From Auanema rhodensis (taxonomy: Eukaryota; Nematoda; Chromadorea; Rhabditida; Rhabditidae): a stretch of 64,000 nt of DNA. Location: assembly GCA_964057225.1 (NCBI GenBank), contig OZ059896.1:6758001-6822000 (forward strand). Direction: 5' to 3'. The notes under the pieces are model-generated. The model was not told the origin of the DNA. It made no database searches and saw nothing but the letters and a program-made list of their open reading frames with translations. Position numbers and translations under genes: made by a program. Shown here piece by piece: positions 24,419 through 36,458 of the stretch. How positions within the stretch are numbered: position 1 is the stretch's first letter; each line of letters opens with the position of its first letter.

Positions 24419-26051
24419 TATGTGAGAAAAATAAAACATTTAACTGTATATATGTATATATACAGTTATCAATTAGAAAGTTAGAAATCTTATCAATTAA
24501 ATTCTTATAATGTTCAAACAATAATGATGTTATATAACTTAATGATAATGGTTTAGCTTAATATATTTATGAAACTTTATTTCATAATTTAATCTTTTAA
24601 CAATGTAAATTTGAATTTATTTGATTAATAAAATATAAATTTCCCAATTCTTTAAGATTATTTTCCAATTTCAACACATTTCTTAGCTAATTCTTGGTGT
24701 TTTATCAGTATTACTTATCGGTTTTACATAGAACTTGAACGTCATCTCCTAAATAAACAATTCTTTGTAATAGAACATATCATATTTGAATTAATTTTTT
24801 CCTTTAGCATGTAACAATGAAATTATTTTATTCTTATTTGATTGTATTTTAGTCTATAGTCTTTGATTAAACTATCATTTTACAGTAAAAATTCTATGAT
24901 TTAAGTTGCTGATAGCAATTATCTATCGTTTCTCAAAATGAGTTTTTTTTTTCATTTTAATACCTTCTTGATCTCTGAACCAATGGTTTCGAAAAAAATA
25001 CAAAGCTCGAATCGTTCTTGTTCAAAGTTCAACCTAATGATGAACCGATCATTTGGATTGTAATCAAGATATATACTATATGTTAACTTTTCCAAATGTT
25101 TCAGTGTTCTTACACATGTAGTTGGTTCTGCTTGTTTGTGTCTCTTTTCTGACGGACAAGTCATGAAGGCTTCATATGCCAATCTATGATTGAACCATGA
25201 TTCAAATGCACGTATATGCAGTTCTGTGCGATGAAAACACTCGAAAAATCTCTCGATTCGTTTGAAACAAACTACAAAAACTCAGAAAAAAAATATGATT
25301 AGTATTGAAAAACTCCATTAATTAAATTAATTTTTTCGAATGTTTTGTAGTTTGAAGGGGGTTGAGCCCTCCTCTCTCAAGAGGTGTCCCACTTTCATCA
25401 CACGAATAAATATTTTAGAATTAAAAATAGAACATTTTTCAAGATAGGTATAAGAAAGTTGGTTGAGAATTGGCAGAAAGCTTTGCAAAATGAAGGGCAA
25501 TGCTTTTTGTTTCAAGTTTCTGAACAAACGTTTCAAAAATATAAAGTGGGTGCATGTGGGCGGGAGTAGTGCCAGAAACTTTTGACCACATCTAATATAT
25601 CACAACTTTAGTATGGTTAATAAATAATATATTTTTGATCAATAGAATAATTTGATTACAATAAACAATTAATTAGAGTTTTATTATATTTTGATCTAAA
25701 CAGATTCTTTTAAGGATATGAATACAAGTAATAATGTTATATAAAAATAAAAATAAATTATATTAATGGATGGATGGATATAAATTTGATACCGAATCTG
25801 AATCTTAACACACTCTAAGCATTGTAAATGTTTTTATAAAATTAATTTATACATTCAAATGCTGAAGATATATTTTATATTTATGAAGACAATTAATAAA
25901 CTGATTCAAAGAGAGATAATTGTAATTAAAATTGTCAATCTGACTATTTTCTTATTTTTATATTAATATTGTGATTTTGTATTTAATATACAATTATAAA
26001 CAATAATTTATTATGTTTTTCATTCATGAATTCAAATAGTTAATGACATAA
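24419..26051. other. Spacer between the two UGT genes; contains one unidentified open segment
   Basis: About 1.6 kb of AT-rich DNA. Besides the minus-strand segment at 24955-25272, open frames at 25327-25569 exist on both strands but show no recognisable family or splice structure. The first ~100 bp upstream of 24418 is the likely promoter region of the downstream UGT gene. Confidence 0.5.
24955..25272 (-). pseudogene. Unrecognised ~105-codon open segment, possibly an exon or gene relic
   Basis: On the minus strand an acceptor-like tttttgtag at 25281-25273 precedes an open frame of about 105 codons, of normal amino-acid composition, ending at a stop near 24953. It includes stretches such as FESWFNHRLAYEAF and LTYSIYLDYNPNDRFIIRLN. 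There is no ATG near the upstream end, no convincing upstream exon, and I recognise no domain. It may be a fragment of a transposon or a decayed host gene; a real terminal exon cannot be excluded. Confidence 0.3.
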
Positions 26052-28358
26052 TTATTCAACTTTTGACTTTTTTGTACCCAAGCATAACTGAATCAACTTT
26101 CTGATAATAATAAATATAATCAATATAATAACTACAATAGAAAATAATACAAAAGTTAAAACATCTAAAAGATAATATTGGAATACATTCAAATTACGAG
26201 CGTTTGATTCCAAATTTGAAATTTTGCCAACTCTGAAAGTAATTTCATGACAATTTTTTATTTTTTCTTCAAATTACTCACTTTCCAGCAAATTCAACGT
26301 GCTTGATTATTTGCTCTTTTCCACTATTTGGGCTATTATTTAAAATAAAAGCTAATTTTTCTGCATTTTCCTTATACCTGAAGGTTTTTCTTTTCAAAAT
26401 TTGAAATCAAAAAATATAGTTACGTAGGATCTTCTAGAATAGTTTTCAATGCTTTGAGAACTTCATCTTTTTCTTTCAACTTTTGTTTTTCCAAAGTTAT
26501 AGCTCCACCGAATCGAGAAGCCATTACAGCATTTCCAGGCTGATCAGCAAACAATGGAATCTAAAATAATTAGAATATTTTATAGACGTAGATGTTAATA
26601 AGTTCACGTAAAGTTCACGTGAACTATTATCATTTCAACAAGTTAGTAGATGTTAAGCGGTTGCATTTATATGATTTCATGATTATTTTAGTTAAATAGC
26701 TAAGAAAACTTACGAAGACTGCGGGTTTTCCAAGATAAGCAACTTCAGTCGTACTTCCAAGTCCTCCGTGAGTTATAAACAGATTCAGACGAGGATCATT
26801 GAGAAGGGCAACCTGTGGCATCCACTTGACCAAATGAACGTTTGGCAAATGATCAGCAATATCAGTATCTTCTTCATATTTCCAAATGAAAGTTACATCT
26901 TTCATTTCTTCGAAAACAGCCAAAAGACTTTTTCTGAAAGTTTTCAAAAAAAAAAGTTTTTTATTCAATTTTGTTGATTTTTACTTGTATTCTTCAGGCA
27001 TATCTTTACTTTTTGCTACAGAACCAAATGAAACTAATACATTTTTCTTTCTTTCATTCAAAATCTGATCGAATTCCTGAAAAACAATTTGATGAGCATT
27101 ATTCGAACAATTTTGAAACCTACACCAAGGTTTTTATTTGATCTTAAAGCTTTATCAACAACTATGCCACCAACTTCAACTGTTTTTCTATCACTTGGTC
27201 TTGGATACGAGAGATAAGGATGTGAGTTTGTGAAAATATAGGATGCTTGGGCTATGAGATCCTTAAAAATTTCATTTTCTTAAAGAGATTCTAATATTAT
27301 AATATTCTTACCCTGAATCCTTTGAAATTCTCTCCAAATTTAACTTGAATTATTTTCTCTTCCGCTTCGAAACTCTTAACAAAGACGAACTTTCCCACAT
27401 AAACGTGAAAAGCATTGTAGAAGCGATCCCAAAAACCTAGCTTAGTTCCTGCGGTTGACATTGATCCAGGAACAAAGCTGGGGAACACAGGCTCACCTGA
27501 AGTTAACAAATTAATTGGAAATGTTTTATTTTGAGCATTTACCAATAAAATCCGAAACTAGTTCGGAATATGTTGTTGAGAGAGCAGCAATGGTTGTTGA
27601 AATATTCAAATATTCAAAAATAGCTAAATAAATATGAATTACAAGAATGATGAGGAAGACGATACAAACCGAATGGGCATTGCAGCAAAGGCTCAGCAAT
27701 TCCAATATCATACTTTTCATCTCGAAGATCATTCAAAAGTTTATCATTTGAAATAATATCTGAAATAAAAATAAAAATATTATTATAATATTTAATAATT
27801 AAATTATAATTTAAATAAATAATACATACTTTTACAACTCTCAGCAAACATTATAGTAAAATTGTTGAACATCTGAAATTAAAAAAGAATTATCTTTAAT
27901 TGTCTTTTATTATAGTTACTTACACTCATCATACTAATGGGATCATTCTTCATAGCCCATAATGCTTTAACTGTTGTTTTATGATTTTGTTCCATCATTT
28001 CATATATACGTTGACTAGATGGTATTACACGAACATCTTTAGTTAATGATACACCTGTTTTCTTTAATCTAGCATCCAAAACAGGTGCAACAACAGTCTT
28101 AATTTATAGAAAAAAAATTTTTTTTTTTTCAAAAAGAATTTCAAAAAAACTTACCACATTGTGTCCACGTTCAGTTAACGTATCAGCTATTTTTCCTAAA
28201 TAATTTGAATGTGAATGCCCAAACAATGGTGAATATACAAGAATCTTGAGAGCATCAGTTGCTGAAATAGTTGTAAGTATGATATTTTAAGAAAAATATA
28301 ATGGAAACATACCCCTAATGATAACTAAACATATGATTAATGCTGAAAAAAGTTTCAT
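26052..28358 (-). CDS. UDP-glucuronosyltransferase, 529 aa, 13 exons (upstream member of the tandem pair)
   Basis: Same enzyme family and role as its neighbour. Exons (plus coordinates, transcript order): 28358-28313, 28261-28155, 28097-27924, 27872-27830, 27759-27670, 27623-27543, 27496-27312, 27261-27124, 27076-26985, 26933-26714, 26560-26424, 26377-26282, 26232-26052. Exons 2 and 4-13 have exactly the lengths found in the neighbour, so the two arose by tandem duplication. The signal peptide is MKLFSALIICLVII; the catalytic-His region is YSPLFGHSHSN; the donor-sugar signature follows (FITHGGLGSTTE, IPLFADQ). A C-terminal membrane helix precedes a KxKxx-type tail (KKSKVE). Start chosen at the first ATG before the signal peptide. 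Confidence 0.93.
26541..27087. repeat. Gene-conversion tract between the UGT paralogues (partner at 22480-23026)
   Basis: These 547 bp match 22480-23026 with one visible difference (g at 26585 versus c at 22524). The tract covers the start of exon 11, intron 10, exon 10, intron 9 and exon 9, then ends inside intron 8. Flanking exons are clearly diverged in both genes. Confidence 0.9.
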
Positions 28359-29128
28359 AGTTATGCAAATTGTGGAAACCGATTATAACTATGCGAAAAG
28401 AATTGAAAAATACATCGCTTATATACTATTAGGCTTATCTATTTATGGGGGAAATACGCCATTCGATAAGATACTTGTGTTTCTTGAGCTCCTACACAAA
28501 ATTGCACTGTTTTATACAAATTTTACAAAAATTTTCGAATTCTCTGACTTGTCATTCTGTTTTTTTCACCGAAATGAAAGTTTTTAAGATATTTTATAAA
28601 GATATGTATATAATAAATAATTATATGTAAAGGATTATTTTAATAAGAAATTTAATATATTCTTTGATAAGTTTACAATCAAATAAATTAAGGATCAAAA
28701 CTTAATAATTGATAAATAGTGTAAGTACATAAGAAAAAAAAAGAAATGTTAAATTCTATATGAATTTAAAGTGAAAATCAAATAATTTATATAGTATACA
28801 ATATTACATTATACTAAAAAATTAGTTTTATTATTCGGAACATAAACTAATAATCAGAAATGTTGAAAGAACGTAAATCAAGTCATCATTCTGAAACCTA
28901 AATTAAGACTTGTGTAAAGAGCGGAAGATTAAGAATAGCCTAAAGAATTGAGGAGGTGGAGCTCGAGCTTGGCTTTCATCACAATATCATCCCAGCTATA
29001 TTCCGTTTCTTGATATCTATCATTATAATATGTCTTGTTCAATCTATTCATATCTCTTCCTGCATCTCTTACTTTCTCTGTTCCTTTACCATTTATTACT
29101 TTTTCTTTCTTTCAAGCACATACATGCT

Positions 29129-29153
29129 CTCTGTGTCTGTCTCTCTATGTCTG

Positions 29154-29184
<31 letters not shown>

Positions 29185-29227
29185 TTGTCTCTCTCTCTCA
29201 CACTCTCTCTTTATCTATCTATCTCTC
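29129..29227. repeat. CT-rich microsatellite
   Basis: Mostly (CT)n with short interruptions (tgt, ttt, ca) on the plus strand. Confidence 0.9.
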
Positions 29228-29936
29228 AATTTATATTATTTTCTATCATTTCCTCATCCTCCTTTTTGATCATTCCCTCAATTTTCCTCTAACAATTCCA
29301 TATCTTCCATGCTGACGTATTATCTGGATATCTGCGTTGTCATTCATCTCTATATATGAACGAGAATTATGAACCTTTCTAACATTATCATCAATGCTTT
29401 TTGTCTTTCATAGTCTATATTTCGTCAATTTCTTTATTCCTCATCATATCCTTTAATATCAACTAATCTAAATTATCTTTTTCATCTTGAATAAATATAG
29501 TTAGTTTACAAATAATATATTAATTATTACTTTTTTTTTAAATTTTTTTTTTAAATTTAAAAAAAGCAGACAAAGCTTCTAATCTTATATTTACTTATGT
29601 GAATATATTATTTACGGTCAACTATATTTTTATTATTATTTTGTTATTCTGTTATTAAAATTGAAAAAAAAGAAATTGTACTTTTAGTTCATACCCAGTT
29701 CATTTTTTTTCTAAAATTGTTCTTAATTTTCTATTTATCTTCAAATGAAAAATTGTTATAAGCTTAAGCTGTACTGATATTCAAACTGTTGCTATTCACT
29801 TATAACTCTTGTTCATAAATATTATTCTTAAATTTTTATATTTTCAAAGAAATATCAACAAATCTATCTTAAACACAAGCTCATATCATTATCTTATATA
29901 CAACAAGTGATCATAAATATTTTGCTCATCATTAAC

Positions 29937-30006
29937 TATATATATATATATATTATACTTTATTATCTATATTATTCAATATATATATATATATATATAT
30001 ATATTT
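29937..30006. repeat. Two TA microsatellite runs
   Basis: Two (TA)n runs separated by ~25 bp of AT-rich sequence, just upstream of the start of the adenylate-kinase-like gene. Confidence 0.85.
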
Positions 30007-30037
30007 AGAAAAAAAAAGAAAGTTTTCTTCATTTTAG

Positions 30038-33000
30038 ATGGGCTGTGCACCCTCATGTACTCCATCTATTGGAGTTTCTACTAACGTAAGCACTAAGAAT
30101 CTGAATGATTTACTGCCTGAATTTGCTCCACCACCTCCTGTACCAGTGTCAATTGGTAGCGGAGTTCGCAAAATGTTAAATCAAGATAAATCTATAATAT
30201 TCATATTTGGTATGTAGTTTTAAAATATATATACTATTATTTCCTATATAATTTTTTTTCTTTTAAATATTATCAAAATCATTTAAAAATTTTTGGACAA
30301 TTTTATATATGTACAAATCAATTAATTAGTTTCCAGCATAATTATTATAAAACTATTACTATATAATTAATTTAATATCTAGATTCATTTATACATACGT
30401 ACATATATCCAAACGTTTATTCATTAATTAGAAAAAAAAAAAGAAAAATTTAGTTTGTTAGCTATTTTAATTGAATAATTTCTTCTAATTAATATAAAAA
30501 TACACAATCAGCTGATATTATACTATTTCATTTATTAAAAGTTAATTTTTATTTTATTTTAGGCGGCCCTGGCTCTCAAAAAGGAGTTATAATCGAAGAG
30601 TTACGACGTCGTTATGATTTTGTTACTATAAGTACAGATGATATTATATTCAATTATCTTCCAACTAAAGTTGCTAATACTGTTGAAAAACCAAGTGAAA
30701 TTATAACAATGCTTAAGGTTTATTTATATTTAAATTAAAATAATAAACAACATAGAATTTCAATAGAACGATACTGGAGTTTTATCTCTTGATTGGATAT
30801 TTTCTATGATTAGTGCTAAACTGTCAACATCATATTTACAACGATTCATAATAGGTAAAACATATTTTATTTTTCATATCTAATTAAAGATTTTGAATTT
30901 GAAATGAAAAAAATATTATTTCATCAAGAAAAGACGTCATTTCTTCTCATAATAGAAACATGAATGAGAAAATAATCATTTAATCTTTAGCTATCACGTA
31001 ATCCATCTGGAACGGAGGTGAATCCTTAGACAAAATATAATATAGAATAAAGAAAGCCTATATTCTATGTTAGATAGATCTCAGTTTCATGTATATTTAT
31101 GATCGAACATGTTGAAATTGGGGTTTCTACTCTTCGCACGTACGAACCATTATAATATTTCCTTTAATCAATAGTGAAAAGGAAAAAAAAGCAAATACTT
31201 ATATGATATAATATTATATTTAAATATATATATATATAACAAACAAACTTTATTTTATTTTTAGATGTTGTGCCCGAAATATCTAGTATCATGCGGTCAG
31301 AATGTTTCTTCAATTCTAACAACTTTAGAGCATTAGAAAACTTTGAGCGAAGGGTTTGTCTATAAATATAAATCGTTTAATCAAAATATAATTATAGAAT
31401 CCAGTTATGTTTGCTTTAGAATTAAATGTATTTGATGATGAATTATTAGAACCATCAACAAAAAACAAAAAGGTTTGTAAGATGTACTATGTACATACAT
31501 AAGTTAATATGAATATATAAGTTATGTTCAAATGTTTCCTTTTTCTATATAAATTCAATAAAATTGACATAATTCTTGAAACAAATTTCAAAAATATATA
31601 AATATACTTTTAGAATTTTTTAAATTTGTTTTGATTTGTTTGCATTTTGTTTCTTTGAATGATTATGATTATGGCTTCTGGCAATGATCACATTTGTCAT
31701 TGTCTGAAGTATTCATTCGATACAAAGAAGATTTAAAGCTTGAAAAGATTCCTAACCCACTTATGAAAATATAATTATAAAATTTTATTTTTATTTAGGA
31801 TAAGAATGAACCAGAATTAAGTAAAGAATTGAATATGTTTATGCAAGGAATGGATGATATAGATAAAGGAAGACTTCAGGTTAGTTCAATCATATATACG
31901 CAAGATTTAAGTTTTTTTTTATTTAATTTTCATAATTTGGTAATTTTTTCTTTTATTTTTTAATATGTTAACATAAAATTCAAATGTTCCATTGATTAAG
32001 TATAAAGCACAAAATTTAAGTTTTATCTAATACTTCTGTTACTGATTTCAACATATTTAGATATGACGTGATGTTGATACAAAAGCTCATTAAATTCTAA
32101 TTTTAACATTTTTTAACATATATATATATATATATATATTTATATAATATTAAAACTTTTATAATATTTTATATTATGTATATATGCAGAAAATAGAATA
32201 GACATACGTCAGTTTGAACAATTTCCTTCATGTTGCGATTTAAAGCTCAAAATTCCGGAAGCATACTAGAGAGAAAAGGATTCAAGTCCAAATGATCAGT
32301 TACATCCGTTTAGTTAACTGATTTTAATATTTAATTTCAAATACTTTTGATATACATAATATACGTATAAAGGGAGAAAAGAATATAGAAATATTCAAAA
32401 AAAAACTTTTTATAAATTTAAATGTATATTTAACTTTTATTTAATCTTTATAGAAACGATTAGAAGCATATCATCGATGTTCTTCACCTTTTCTTCGTTA
32501 TTTTGCTCAAACCAAACGGATAATTCGGATGACATTGAATAGTAAAACACCGAATGCAGCTAGTACAGTTAATGACATTTTACGAGATTTTGGGTTTACA
32601 TTACAACGTCAAACACATAGAATTATATTATTTGCTATGAGTAAGATTTTAAATAGAATAATTTAAAATAAATAATTTTGTATTATAGAAGAGCATTTAT
32701 TTAACGACATAGATTTGGATTATTATCGTTTAAGAAAATTAAGATTAGGAGATATTGTAAGAGATAAAACATTAGAATTGGTAAAAATATTGTAATGAGA
32801 CAATAATATACAAATAAAAATTATTTTAGAATGAACAAATACAAGGATTACAACAATATATAGATAGAACAGCAGCTACGGATGAAAATTTTGCTATTTC
32901 TTTAGATACAATCAAAAGAAATGATGAAAAAGTAAGAAATTTATTATTTTTTATATAAAATAATACAAGTTATGTTAGATAAGTAAACGAATTATGTTCT

Positions 33001-33438
33001 ATGATCGTGTTAATGCTTATCTTGATCAATTTATTCGAAATCGTAGTACTACAAGAGCACCATTACATAGGTAATATTCCTTTTTTTCTATTAATAATTT
33101 GATAAATAACAAAAAAATTATTTGTTTAATATACTTATATACATGTATGTATTTTAGAGAACGAGTTCAAGTACATGTAATTAGTTCGCCGGGTGATCAA
33201 ATCCTTTTGTTTATGGATCCATTTACTGATAAAATCATTAGAGCTATAAGTATGACATACAGCGATCAAGTTGGATTTAAGTTACATTTTCAAATCATGT
33301 TTATTGCTTTCCAGAATGCTTATCGAACAATATCTTCTCCTATGTCTTCGATACGACCAGAAGACAGTTGACGAACGAGTGCTATGTCAACGAACCATTT
33401 GGTATGATGTTCAAGATGATCTTAAATTACAGTTTTAA
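30038..33438 (+). CDS. Adenylate-kinase-like protein with N-terminal lipidation motif, about 459 aa, 12 exons
   Basis: Exons 30038-30209, 30563-30717, 30767-30854, 31265-31353, 31398-31472, 31799-31879, 32454-32640, 32689-32780, 32830-32931, 32979-33070, 33158-33280, 33315-33438. The ATG lies directly behind attttag, fitting spliced-leader addition. The N terminus MGCAPSC fits N-myristoylation at Gly2 with nearby palmitoylatable Cys, suggesting membrane attachment. Residues ~58-66 (GGPGSQKGV) resemble the adenylate-kinase P-loop GGPGSGKGT but differ at two positions. RFIIDVVPE parallels the family's FLIDGYPR, without the Arg; KRLEAYHRCSSPFLRYF parallels the late helix of the fold. About 180 C-terminal residues are unassigned. 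Kinase activity is uncertain. The last intron (34 nt) is the weakest joint: a 45-nt alternative (33270-33314) would end the protein in a different, shorter tail. Confidence 0.75.
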
Positions 33439-33700
33439 AATTTGAGTTTTATCTAAAATACCATGCGAATTTCAAAAGCTTATACCGATGTTTTCCATAA
33501 AAAATAAAACAAATATTATAATTATATTTATATAATTATAAAATTATTATATTATATAAAAATATTATATTATTTCAGATTCCACCTAATACATTGGATG
33601 CCCGGCCTAGTTCAGTCAATTCATTCAAGCCAAAGCATAGAAATAGTATGCATCCAAACAGTTGACATAGCTTATAGTATATATAACTTGACGGGAAACT

Positions 33701-33777
<77 letters not shown>

Positions 33778-34084
33778 ATAGAATAATGTATGTATATCTA
33801 CGAATATGAATAACGCCTTCAAACTCAAAGTTCAGTTATTGTGATATAAAGTGCCTCATCAATATGAAATTGATTATTCTTACTTCTAAAAATATTCTTA
33901 TTTATTCAAAAAAACTTTTATATCTTATCATATGACCAAAAGAATCATTTTTCGTTGATAATGAATATACGAATATGTGTATTTCATCTATTCTATTAAT
34001 AGTTTATTATCTGTATACCTTAATCTATTTCAAAATTAAAGTTTTTCCACTTTTTGGTAGGTATAAAGAACGGATAACTAATAT
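33439..34084. other. Convergent 3' region with TA/TG microsatellite
   Basis: Separates two genes that end towards each other. An acceptor-like tttcag at 33578 is followed by a short open segment (IPPNTLDARPSSVNSF) that could be an alternative last exon of the plus-strand gene. A (TA)n(TG)n tract lies at 33702-33778. Confidence 0.5.
33702..33778. repeat. Compound (TA)n(TG)n microsatellite
   Basis: About 50 bp of TA followed by about 26 bp of TG. Confidence 0.93.
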
Positions 34085-36206
34085 TTATAAACAAATTAAT
34101 AATAATATTAGTATAATAAAACTAGAATATGATGATGTTATTGATGACATAAATGGATAAAAGAAATCACTTGGCAGTCGTAGATTGATATGTGGTAAAG
34201 CAGCATATTTCATTTCTGGTTCTGGAAAATAAAAAAAAATTGAAAAAAAATTTTGAAAACAAATACTTGGAGTAACATCTTTGAATCTAACTTGAAAAGG
34301 TATAGGAATTGATCGATTCGGCTGTACTATAACCTATAAAAACAATATTTTTTATTTCAGTTTTTTCAATATTATACTTTCTTACATCGGAATATGTGAT
34401 TGAAGCTGTTATACCAACTATAATAATAAAATAATCATTTTCTAAACCTTGTCTAGCAAATGCTATATCCAAAGAATACAATGAAACTAATCTACAATAG
34501 TCCTGACTTTTCGACTAAATATAGAACTATATTCATTTCTGCTTTTTAATTTTATTTGACAAACCGTTGGAAATGATAAATTTGTTCTCAGAAATGGAAC
34601 TTCCCGCGAATAGTTTGATCGTGAATGCTCTGTTAATACGAATTCCGGTGTAAAATTTTCATAAAATTTAGAAGAAAACGATTGAGCTTCATCACATGCA
34701 TTAACTCTAAAATAAATAAAATTCTAATTAAAATATTAAATATTAAATTATATTACTGAATATTGCATCCTGTTGATATTTCTTGTAAAAATAAAACTGG
34801 TTCACCTATAGTTTCAGAACAATCTCCAACAGATGGTACTAGCATTACTGTCTGTTCTTGTTCTAAAAATAATATAAATCTAAATAATATTTCAATAATA
34901 TTCATACTTTTTGAAATAAATATTTGATCACCATATCGATAACCTCGATATTCAGTATTATTCATAATATTTTCATCAAGTTTATCAATATCATTCACAT
35001 AATTAAAAGATAAAACTTGTTGAAAAATATAATTATCTTGTGTTAATGATAAATATTCTATTTCCGGTATAATAGCATCAGTTATTACATGATTCTTCAG
35101 TTTAAAAATAATTAATATCTAAAAGAATAATAGTTGAATAATAAAAATATTGTCTTTCATACTTTTTTCAAAACATTGTGACATGTGCCATTAGCCCAAA
35201 CTGGTCGCCTAATTTCCACATTAAGCAATTGACGTATTACTGTCTCGATTGTAGTGAATGATTCATCTTTATCTTCATCTTCTTCATCAAGATTCTAGAA
35301 ATAATTAATGATTGAACCAGGATTTTGAAAGTTTCATCAAGAAATCTTATCTAAGAATGAGGAGGATGAATTAAAAATGATAGCTTACACCAGTAATAAC
35401 AGGACCAACAAAACTATCTACAGATAAAAGAACATTATTCTCACAGCTACTTTTAGTGAAATTTGTCAAACTTGGAACACATCTAATTGTAAAATTTCTA
35501 CCTATTTCTATAAAAAACAAATAGTTTAAAGTATAAGTATTATATTAATATACCTAATTCTTGTTGTCCTGAACAAGAATCATCAAATGTTGATGCTGGA
35601 ACTAAAAATGGCTTTGAGTTTCCGTTTTTTGTTTTTATTTGAATTATAGGAACATCGGTCTAAAATCTGTATATGTTATATTTGTTTATAAAACTGCATT
35701 ATTAACTATATTATTTTTCTTATCTGAAACTATTTCTAATAATTCAAATCCTTCATGTGTGGTTACAATCTCAACTTCTTTCAATTTTTCAACTTCTGAA
35801 ATTCAATAATTATATCTCTTTCTATAGATAGTATATAATATATTTCATTTTTAACATATGTATTTGTGTATATAATATAGAAAGATAAAGATATTTGTTC
35901 AATAAAAAGGACAATTTGAACATAGCCAAATTGGATCTTATCTCCATGCTATGACCAAACAAGGTATTGCGCGAGATCTCGTTTTCAAGACATGGCTATA
36001 ACTTGATTGCGCGATCTAAGCCAGCTAATTTGGACAACAGATCATGCCAGGCAGGTGATTCATAAAATCAAATTTTCAACTGGACATTAATGCAATCATC
36101 ACCACAGATTGAAACTAACTGTGAATTGGATTACAATATTAAAATTGAAGTTTAAAAAATAATTCCGTGGGAACAATATTGTTCAATTGAACAAAAAATG
36201 AACAAA

Positions 36207-36245
<39 letters not shown>

Positions 36246-36458
36246 AATAATACTTTGGTTATATGTTATATTTCAAAACTTACGTGACTTTTTCACTAAA
36301 CAAAATGGTCCTGTCGAAGGTAAAAAGTCAGGTCCGCGATGATATTGCACATTATTAATACAAATTTCTTCTGCTGACGAAAGGCTACTCGTTCTTTTTT
36401 CCAAATAATAAGTAGAAAATAAAAAAACAAATATATTCAATGAATATCGATATGCCAT
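34085..36458 (-). CDS. Tectonic-family (TCTN/DUF1619) ciliary transition-zone protein, 470 aa, 11 exons
   Basis: Tectonics act in the membrane complex at the base of cilia that gates protein entry. Exons (transcript order): 36458-36284, 35795-35707, 35659-35554, 35507-35389, 35294-35163, 35118-34908, 34862-34757, 34706-34565, 34514-34386, 34333-34267, 34221-34085. A signal peptide (SLNIFVFLFSTYYL) leads into a Cys-containing ectodomain. Features that recall tectonics are the FTIRCVPSL region, RRPVWANGTC, EPVLFLQEISTGC and the late IPIPFQVRFKDV. The C terminus ends in a hydrophobic segment (SFIILILLLICL), a membrane anchor. A perfect X-box lies 52-65 bp upstream of the ATG, as expected for a cilium gene under an RFX/DAF-19-type factor, and independently supports the call. 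Family assignment is from motif memory, not a search. Confidence 0.72.
36212..36241. repeat. TA microsatellite in intron 1 of the tectonic-like gene
   Basis: (TA)n within a 488-nt first intron (35796-36283), much longer than that gene's other introns. Confidence 0.85.

Larger units (their letters stand above)
28359..30037. other. Intergenic region with CT- and TA-rich microsatellites
   Basis: Shared 5' flank of the minus-strand UGT gene and the plus-strand gene at 30038. No gene recognised. It holds a CT-rich tract (29129-29227) and two TA runs (29937-30006). Open frames across the CT tract translate to Leu/Ser repeats and are low-complexity artefacts. Confidence 0.6.

Noticed and set aside
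28956-29315. Overlapping Leu/Ser-rich frames across CT repeats
   Set aside because: They are translations of a microsatellite; several frames are open simultaneously.
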